Under the pieces are notes generated by a model. The model was not told where the DNA came from. It saw only the letters and a list, made by a program, of their open reading frames with translations, and did no database searches. Shown here piece by piece: positions 1 to 6,329 of a stretch of 14,650 nt of DNA. Numbering within the stretch: the stretch's first letter is position 1; the number at the start of each line of letters is the position of its first letter. Origin of the DNA: JAKVAV01 sp964635965 (GTDB lineage: Bacteria; Bacteroidota; Bacteroidia; Flavobacteriales_D; Cryomorphaceae); contig CAZWQX010000095.1 of assembly GCA_964635965.1 (NCBI GenBank), positions 1-14,650 on the forward strand. The letters are read 5' to 3'. The position numbers and the translations under genes were made by a program.

Positions 1-208
1 ACAATAAAACTCCCGTAAACGAATCGTCCTTATCACATAGTTCGCGGATAAGTCCAGAGGTACTATCTGAACTGCCATCATCAATTAGAATGGTCGTTAC
101 TTCCAATGGTGATTCTGAAATAACCTTCTTTAATCGGGTAATCAGCTCCTCGAAAACGTCCGCTTCATTGTAAAGTGGAACAACAAAATTAATTTGGGGA
201 TTTTCCAT
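1..208 (-). CDS. Family 2 glycosyltransferase, N-terminal part (runs off window)
   Basis: The reverse strand reads from an ATG at 208 to the window edge without a stop, giving 69 codons. The peptide starts MENPQINFVVPLYNEADVFE and continues to TTILIDDGSSDSTSGLIREL. The VVPLYNEA beta-strand and the IDDGSSDST nucleotide-sugar binding motif are the hallmarks of GT-A fold family 2 glycosyltransferases, especially the DPM1/ArnC/GtrB-like group that loads a sugar onto a polyprenyl phosphate. The catalytic and C-terminal regions lie outside the window, so donor and acceptor cannot be told. It is divergent from the membrane protein starting at 294, with 85 bases between them. If that neighbour is a polyprenyl-phosphate-sugar dependent transferase, the two could act in one pathway; this is inference from position only. 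I am sure of the family and unsure of the subgroup. Confidence 0.88.
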   Translation of the reverse strand, partial: MENPQINFVVPLYNEADVFEELITRLKKVISESPLEVTTILIDDGSSDSTSGLIRELCDKDDSFTGVLL

Positions 209-214
209 CCGACC

Positions 215-244
215 CAAATGTAAACATTAGCTATTTGCGGGAAA
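215..244 (-). promoter_or_regulatory. Candidate Bacteroidota promoter for the family 2 glycosyltransferase
   Basis: On the minus strand TACATTTG (222 to 215) matches the Bacteroidota -7 consensus TAnnTTTG exactly. A TTTC (244 to 241), one base off the -33 TTTG, lies 18 bases upstream; the usual spacing is 19-20. The -7 element ends only 6 bases before the ATG at 208, so transcription from it would yield a nearly leaderless mRNA. The -7 match is good, but the -33 and its spacing are imperfect. Confidence 0.3.
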
Positions 245-293
245 CGATCATGATCAGGAAGTTCAAGTCTCTTTTTATTCTAAAATTGCACTT

Positions 294-1937
294 GTGATCA
301 TCTCAAACAAATTGAAACTACTAAAAGCATTTATCAATTGCTTGATTGCCGTAATTGTAATCTCTATCGTCTATACTTCCTTTTTTGGGTTTGATTTATC
401 CGATGAAGGGTTTAACTTAATTTCATCCTCTCCTGATCAACCCTTGGGGTGGGCGCTTAATTATTACAGTCGCTTTTTTGGTTTTCTGGGTCAGTTCTTT
501 TCGATTGGACCTGTTGAACTTCGTTTGCTGAGACTTGTTCATCACGTTTTTGCCTCTTTTCTTTTTGCAAAATCTATAATTCACTTACTCAATTCTGTAC
601 AAGTTACAGTTCATTCGCCTGTATTTTCTTTGGTCTTTTTAGTAGGATTCTCTACGTATTGGGTTTTTCCTAATAGCTTAACGTACAATGCTTTGACATT
701 TAATCTTGTCCAGATTTCAATTGCCATTCTTATTCGATTGGTAATTGTCAGAACGTTCAGCGCAGGGATGATTTTGAAAGGGTATCTATCACTTTCGCTC
801 ATTATTTGTGCCTTGATCTACATTAAAATAACGAGTGCCATACTACTCTTCATCTTTATTTCGGTCGTGCTACTTTTGAACTCAGTGTGGAGAAAGGACA
901 AAGGCATCCGCTATACAGGTTTGGTGATTTTTGTGATCTCGACCTTTTCATTGCTGTTTTCAGCTCATCTATCTGAATTTATAACCTCTCCTTTTGACAT
1001 CATCCGAAAAGCTTCCTTGGTTAGTTCTTTAGAAACTTCTCACGAACCGCTCAGACTAGCCGTGGCAGGTGTTAGGATGTTCGTCTATATGGTCTTTTCA
1101 TTTGGATCAGGAGCCTTGTTGTCCTATACTTTCTCGAGCCAAAAATGGAGACTCTTGCCTTTTTCACTGGCTGGCTTTGCATTGCTTTTGTGGGTTGCGA
1201 AAGGTGAGATTGTTCCACACACAATGGCAATGTACTTCTTGGTATATCTCTTAGCCTGGCTTGGATTTTCTTTTCAAAGGGCTAAAAACTCGAATTGGAG
1301 AATTGCTCTTTATTGGTTGTTCACGACACTTTTGCTTTTTGTCTCTACTGTCTCCGTCTTTATAGGAACGAACAATTCGAATTTCTTGGCCTTTGCGATC
1401 AATTTTGGCATTTTCTTTCCTGCGATAATTTTTCTTTTTCCTGACAAAAGATTTCCAATCCGTTCCGTTTCAATTTTCGCTTTTCTATTTTCAGCAATAA
1501 CCTTAGCAAATCTCTACGCCTATCCCTATCGTCAAGAGCCTGTTTGGAAAATGAAGTCTGAAATAAGGCCACCTGCAGGTATGAAAATCAAGGTTGGTGA
1601 CCATGTATTCCAATCATATGAAGAATCAATGAATGAGTTGAAATCATTAGGGTATGGTTTCGGGGATCCGGTGTTTGCACTCTACCGACTTCCTGGATTG
1701 ACCTACCTTATTGAAGCATACACCCCAGGTGGGATCCTCTGGAACCCACTCCAGAACGATGCGTTTTTTCATTTCTTAAGTCAAGACACATTGCAAACTT
1801 GTAATCCTTGCTACATGATCCGCCAAAAAGAAGTCGATGAAAAAACTTTCATTCGAAACACTTCCCTGGTCAAAGTGGATTCAGTGAATGGCGATAAATT
1901 CGATTATTTCAGGTTGGAAGGAGCAATGGGTAAGTGA
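294..1937 (+). CDS. Multi-pass membrane protein, probable GT-C type glycosyltransferase
   Basis: A 547-residue protein with about 11-13 hydrophobic spans (first at roughly residues 11-31, last at 390-408), then a soluble C-terminal part of about 140 residues. The first extracytoplasmic loop carries FDLSDEGFN (residues 33-41), with an Asp-Glu pair at 37-38. In the GT-C superfamily (PMT/ArnT-like) an acidic pair in this loop is the catalytic or metal-binding site. That placement, the topology and the divergent family 2 glycosyltransferase suggest transfer of a sugar from a polyprenyl phosphate carrier on the periplasmic side. I cannot assign a named family, and a polymerase or flippase-like role is possible. 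The start is GTG at 294: no ATG lies in frame between the stop at 228-230 and this point. The C-terminal part has a close cysteine pair (CNPC) that could form a disulphide. Confidence 0.6.
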   Translation: MIISNKLKLLKAFINCLIAVIVISIVYTSFFGFDLSDEGFNLISSSPDQPLGWALNYYSRFFGFLGQFFSIGPVELRLLRLVHHVFASFLFAKSIIHLLNSVQVTVHSPVFSLVFLVGFSTYWVFPNSLTYNALTFNLVQISIAILIRLVIVRTFSAGMILKGYLSLSLIICALIYIKITSAILLFIFISVVLLLNSVWRKDKGIRYTGLVIFVISTFSLLFSAHLSEFITSPFDIIRKASLVSSLETSHEPLRLAVAGVRMFVYMVFSFGSGALLSYTFSSQKWRLLPFSLAGFALLLWVAKGEIVPHTMAMYFLVYLLAWLGFSFQRAKNSNWRIALYWLFTTLLLFVSTVSVFIGTNNSNFLAFAINFGIFFPAIIFLFPDKRFPIRSVSIFAFLFSAITLANLYAYPYRQEPVWKMKSEIRPPAGMKIKVGDHVFQSYEESMNELKSLGYGFGDPVFALYRLPGLTYLIEAYTPGGILWNPLQNDAFFHFLSQDTLQTCNPCYMIRQKEVDEKTFIRNTSLVKVDSVNGDKFDYFRLEGAMGK

Positions 1938-2455
1938 AACGGGCGATAGAGAAAATTTAAATTCATTCTTTTTCGCTTTCATCATTCTCTAGCGTTTCTG
2001 CTAATTCAATAGGCTCTTTTTCTTATCGGATGTTCATCTTGAAATATGATTATCAATTATTTGACTCGTAAAAGGATTGTCGTCTTGTTCTCAGTTTCGC
2101 TTCATTTTTTAGTAGGATTCCCGGTTTGAATTATGTGGCACCTGTTTAAATCAATCAGTGCTGAAGCCTTATGAGTTAGATAAAAATCGGTTTTTCAACG
2201 ATAAAATGATTAAAAAACTCGATTAGTCTGTTTTCCCATTTCCTTTTTTCTTAACTTTAGAAAACCAAAACTTTGTCAGGCCTAACCCGCTGAATAGTTT
2301 TCTGTTTGTTCGAATTAAGCATGCTTAGCCCTTGGTTATAAGGGAATAAACTCAAAATTACAGGTGCTTTCTTCACATATTAAGATTGTTCTTGGATTGG
2401 CATTCTGGCAGAAAAAAGTAGTGCTGATATCAAACTTTAATTTAACCATTTACTT
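1938..2455. other. AT-rich intergenic region without a convincing gene
   Basis: 518 bases between the membrane protein and the surface protein. I find no RNA gene and no long reading frame. It holds a 12-base perfect palindrome (2316-2327), a weak hairpin with CCCTT/AAGGG arms (2329-2344), and a 27-codon frame (2046-2129) that reads like a bare signal peptide and then stops. Any promoter and 5' leader of the surface protein should lie here. A TAACTTTA at 2252-2259 is one base off the TAnnTTTG consensus but has no well-placed -33 partner. Confidence 0.6.
2316..2327. repeat. 12-bp perfect palindrome, possible operator
   Basis: TAAGCATGCTTA reads identically on both strands. It sits about 130 bases before the start of the large surface protein, in otherwise structureless intergenic DNA, which is where a dimeric regulator might bind. 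There is no second copy nearby. A single 12-base palindrome could arise by chance, so the regulatory reading is weak. Confidence 0.3.
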
Positions 2456-5400
2456 ATGAAAACAGATGTTACCCGAGTCTTGTCTCGAGGGTTCCTGCCT
2501 CTGATTATGCTGTTTTTTGGCTTCACCATGGCCAAAGCTCAGAGTGCTGATAACGAACCTCTGATCATTGTTAAGAAAGCTGCCTATCCAGGTGAGGATG
2601 TTGTTCCTCAGGAGGTACAGGAACTAGTGGCCCAATATGCGTCACAGCTGTCATCCTCTCCGCTGAGTACTTCAAGCGATGGTCCGCCGACAATCGAGAA
2701 TTGTCCTGCCGATCAGACCGTTGAATGTTTTGAAGATGTTGGTCATACAGCTTCAGAATTGGAGTACACGATAAATTGTGGTCCGAATGGGATCATCATT
2801 ATTTATGAGCCTCCAGGAATTTTGGAGACGGGATCTTGTCCTGGAACTGAGTATGTGGTTACTTACGATGTATGGGACCAGTGCGGTAACAACGTCAGTT
2901 GTGAACAGATATTCACTATCGATAATCCTGGTCCCGAGATTACCTTCTGTCCCATGGGAGGTGAAATTGCTTCAGCTGATGAAGCTGTCTCTGATGTAGA
3001 TGCGTTAGAATTTACTTTTTCATGTCCCGATGACCCGTTATGTTCGGATATCGAAGTTTCAGTGGATTTGGAAGAATCATATGAACCATGTGTTGGTCAA
3101 ATTTTCACATACACGTACACTGTAACCGATGCATGCGGAAGAAGTGATGAATGTGAACAAGTGTTCATTATTCCTCCGGCCCCTCTTGAAATTGTTTGCA
3201 ATGACGATGAAACTGTAGAATGTGCGTCGGATGTAGCACCTGGTGATGACGATGTTGAGATTTCGGGCCTAATAGATGGGGTTGAGTTTAATCTTGTGAT
3301 CTCAGATCCTGTTCTTGTAAGTGGAGATGACGGCTGCTCGGGAGCTGTGTACGAAGTGACGTATACCGTTTCAGATGACTGTGATAGAGAAGCTTCATGT
3401 TCACGTACTTATACGCTTGAAAACGAAGGTCCATCGATCACCGCACCTGATGATGTAATCATCGAGTGTGCTGCAGATGCTGCTCCTGACTTGGACGGAG
3501 TGGTATTCACAACAGCTTGTGACCTAAGCGGTGATGTAACTGTTGAAGGTCCGATCTTATTGGAAGGTGATGGATTCTGCGACGGTTNNNNNNNNNNNNN
3601 NNNNNNNNNNNNNNNNNNNNNNNNNNNNNNNNNNNNNNNNNNNNNNNNNNNNNNNNNNNNNNNNNNNNNNNNNNNNNNNNNNNNNNNGCGACGGTTCGTT
3701 GTGGGAGTTTGTATACACGGTAACCGATGCCTGTGGCCGCACTGCGAGCGACAGCCAGTTGGTGACAATTTCTAACGAAGGTCCGTCGATTGAGGCACCT
3801 GCCGACGTCGAATTGATTTGTATCGATGATTTCGTTGCAAATCCTCAAGACGCAATGGTAATGGTTGCATGTGATCTGGAAAATTCCGTTGTTGCAGGAG
3901 ATCCTGTTCTAATTTCCGGTCAAGGTTCCTGTAATCTAACACAATATGAAGTAACCTATACTGTTACAGATCAATGTGGTCGATCTGCATCTGATGTTCA
4001 GTTGGTTACTTGTGTTAACGACGGATTGGAAATCATTACTCCTCCAGAGGATGGCACTGTCGAGTGTTACGATGATATTCAACCCGACCCATGGTCAATT
4101 GAGTACTTCTCTCCATGCAGTTCAGATGTGTTTATACAAGTGAGCCCTCCGACTCAGCTTTGCTGTGATGAAGATTGCCCGGGAGCAGAGTATGTTGTGG
4201 TTTACACCATTACAAATGACTGTGGAGACGAAGAAGTAATCGAACAATTCTTTGTCATCGACAACGACGGTCCTGAAATCATTTCATGCGGTGAAGACAT
4301 GGTGGTTGATTCACCTGACGACATCATGGTATCACCTGATGACGTAGATTACGAAACAGCTTGCGGTACAGAATGTGAAGTGACCGTAGTGTCCGAGCCT
4401 GAAATCGTTGATAACGGGTGTGCTGGAACCGATTATATCTACACATATACAGTGTTGGATGATTGCGGAAGAACTGCTACTTGTGAACGTGTATTCACCG
4501 TTCCAAGTGACGACCCTGCATGTCTTGATGATAATGATTGTGGTGACTTCACGACATACTACACAGATATCAGTGGTGGAAATTCAACACTTTATAGAGT
4601 TGACTTCTCCGGTGCTCAAGCAAACTTGACCTATGAATACGAGGTTGACTTTGGTGCGCATATCGCATTTGATGCAATCAATGATGTAGTATACTTAGTG
4701 AACGCAAATGGAAGCTCAGTAGTCGCTTACGATCCTGCAAACGATGTTGAACTATTTGAACTTCCTCTTGGTGGAAATATAGATCAACTATTTGCGGTTG
4801 TTTATAACCCAATGGATCAATTGATTTATGTTGGAGATGCAAATAGCGACGAAATCTTTACCATTGATCCTGCGGGTTCAGGAGATCCTGTTTTCTTCGC
4901 TAATGGCCCTGTTGCAGGCGGTGACTTGGCACTGCAAGATGGACAGCTCTACCTCGTAAATCGAGACAATTCGAACCTTTACACGGTCGCTGCTGATCCT
5001 GACGGCATTTCCGATGGAACTTCTGATGCAACATTGGTTGGGTCGACGGGTTCGCCTGAGATCAGTGGAATGGCTGCTGCAAACAATCAAACAGATTTGA
5101 TTTTATCAAATGCAGGAACCATGAATTTCACAAAGGTGAATGCTTCTGATGCGAGTACGGTATTGGTCTACATGGCTATGTTAGATGGAGATCCATTTGA
5201 ATTGGCTGATGGTGGTGATATGGCATCAGGTTGCGCTAACAACTTTGGTGTACCACCATGTAATTACAGATTATACTACACGCATCAGCCTGAAGGTGGC
5301 GCATATGATCTTCTCCAAATAGAATTGTCGCCTTTAGGCACAGCTACATATAGCACATTGCTCGAAGATATCGGAAGTGCTCATATTGCGCTCGATCCAA

Positions 5401-6224
5401 GTGGTGACTTTATTTACATCGTAGGTGGCAGTAACCTTCGGGTTTATGATGTGGGAGCAGGAACGCTAACAGCACCGATCGGTATTGCAACTGCCGATGG
5501 TGCCAGTGTTGGAAGTTTCCCAAGTGCAGTATGTGATTCGGATGGAGTGCTTTATGCAGGTTCTTCAGGTCAGGATCAAGTATATACCATTGATATTTCA
5601 ACAGGAGTTGCTACTCCATTTGGTCCGTCGGTGGATGTGTTTGGTGGAGATTTGATTTTCGTTGATGGAGACCTCTGGTCGATCAACCGAGGTTCAAACG
5701 AATTCACCAAAGTATTGACGGGAGAGACATTTACTGTTGAAGTGGATGAAATAAATGGAGCTGCAGTACTTGAAAATGGAAATGTACTCTTGGCTGACGG
5801 TAACGGAGAGAGCCTTCTAAAAGAAGTGGATCTTTCAACGCTTGAAGTTGTAGCAACTTATGACATTGACCTTCCGTTATTCAACGGTGATTTAGCAGGT
5901 AGATGTACCGGTGATGACGATGAGGCTACTCCTGAGAATTTGGTTTACCAAGGACCAATGTTCTCTTTGCCGGTTGATGTCTATCCGAATCCTGCTTCAG
6001 ATGTTTCCGTTGTGACGTTTGAGCCATACGAAAGTGTGAAAACGCAAGTAGAGTTGTACGACATGTCAGGTAGACTTGTTCAGCAACTCTTCAACGTGGA
6101 AGTGAACGCGGGAGAAGAATACCGCATTACTTTCGACGTACGTCCTCTTGAGAATGGAGTGTATATGTACAAAGTCATCAATGGATCACACGTTGTGACC
6201 AAGAAATTGTTGATTTCGAAGTAA
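2456..6224 (+). CDS. Large modular T9SS-secreted surface protein with HYR-like repeats (interrupted by assembly gap)
   Basis: The signal peptide spans residues 1-28 (cut likely AKA|Q). Seven HYR/Ig-like modules of about 82 residues follow (79 to about 653), each ending in a strand like YTVTDACGR and then (E/D)GPSI or a variant, with 4-6 cysteines per module that suggest disulphides. Next come two similar halves rich in YxVDFxG, FDAxNDxxYLVN and DxxIYVGD strands (661-890 and 900-1113), resembling a beta-propeller. The end (1136-1219) is a T9SS type A sorting domain: VYPNPASD, LYDMSGRLV, LENGVYMYKV, TKKLLISK. The predicted role is a cell-surface adhesin or matrix protein, exported through the outer membrane and anchored or released after sorting-domain removal; the ligand is unknown. 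The frame breaks at the 100-N gap, but overlapping the nine identical flanking bases gives one 1219-residue protein, so I treat it as one gene. ATG 2456 is followed directly by a good signal peptide. Confidence 0.85.
2690..4523 (+). repeat. Seven tandem HYR/Ig-like protein modules (about 246 bp each)
   Basis: Modules begin at about residues 79, 163, 247, 329, 410, 491 and 573 of the gap-collapsed protein. The shared skeleton is a VEC or IEC cysteine near the start, a central cysteine (TTACDL, MVACDL, YETACG), a GxC loop, a strand such as YEVTYTVTDQCGR, and a closing GPEI or GPSI. The modules are diverged at DNA level, so this is an old protein repeat and not a recent expansion, except possibly inside the gap, whose content is unknown. 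Confidence 0.8.
3588..3687. other. 100-N assembly gap (placeholder length)
   Basis: Exactly 100 Ns, a common placeholder for a gap of unknown size. The nine bases before it (3579-3587) and after it (3688-3696) are identical, GCGACGGTT. Joining the contigs on that overlap removes 109 bases. This shifts the downstream frame by the one position needed to continue the upstream frame, and it yields a normal fourth module (GDGFCDG followed by SLWEFVYTVTDACGR). Confidence 0.95.
4545..5903 (+). repeat. Duplicated propeller-like region (two halves of about 215-230 residues)
   Basis: The first half opens FTTYYTDISGGNSTLYRVDF and goes on to GAHIAFDAINDVVYLVN. The second (from 5262) opens NYRLYYTHQPEGGAYDLLQI and goes on to GSAHIALDPSGDFIYIVGG. 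Both continue with GGDL, then LYLVNR or LWSINR. The parallel order of motifs indicates an internal duplication. WD/NHL/SMP-like propellers are built of similar strands, but I cannot name the family. Confidence 0.6.
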
Positions 6225-6239
6225 TACTCCGTCCCCGAA

Positions 6240-6280
6240 AACTGAAAGCCCTGCTCCGAAAGGAAGCGGGGCTTTCAGTT
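6240..6280 (+). terminator. Strong hairpin terminator after the surface protein gene
   Basis: A 16-bp stem (6240-6255 with 6265-6280) contains a single wobble pair (T6252/G6268) and encloses CCGAAAGGA, which can fold further into a CC/GG-closed GAAA tetraloop. It begins 15 bases after the stop codon. The following T-tract is short and interrupted (TTTCTGGACTTT). It should separate transcription of the surface protein from the carboxypeptidase gene. Confidence 0.85.
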
Positions 6281-6329
6281 TCTGGACTTTCGTCAAAAAA
6301 TCATCTATTTTTAGAGGCAATTCTTAAGA

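Noticed and set aside
246..255. 10-bp palindrome GATCATGATC before the membrane protein gene
   Set aside because: Short, made of common GATC units, and with no second site, so not supported as an operator.
636..2120. 15-base direct repeat TTTTTAGTAGGATTC at 636-650 and 2106-2120
   Set aside because: Sequence around the two copies does not align, and one such match is not surprising in AT-rich DNA of this length.
3409..3848. Reverse-strand and alternate-frame reading frames running through the N gap
   Set aside because: They are open only because Ns carry no stops; the flanking residues lack any family features and they lie opposite a strong coding sequence.
2690..4523. Possible CRISPR or DNA-level tandem array in the repeated region
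   Set aside because: The repeat is at protein level with about 246-base period and diverged codons, with no short identical repeats or unique spacers.
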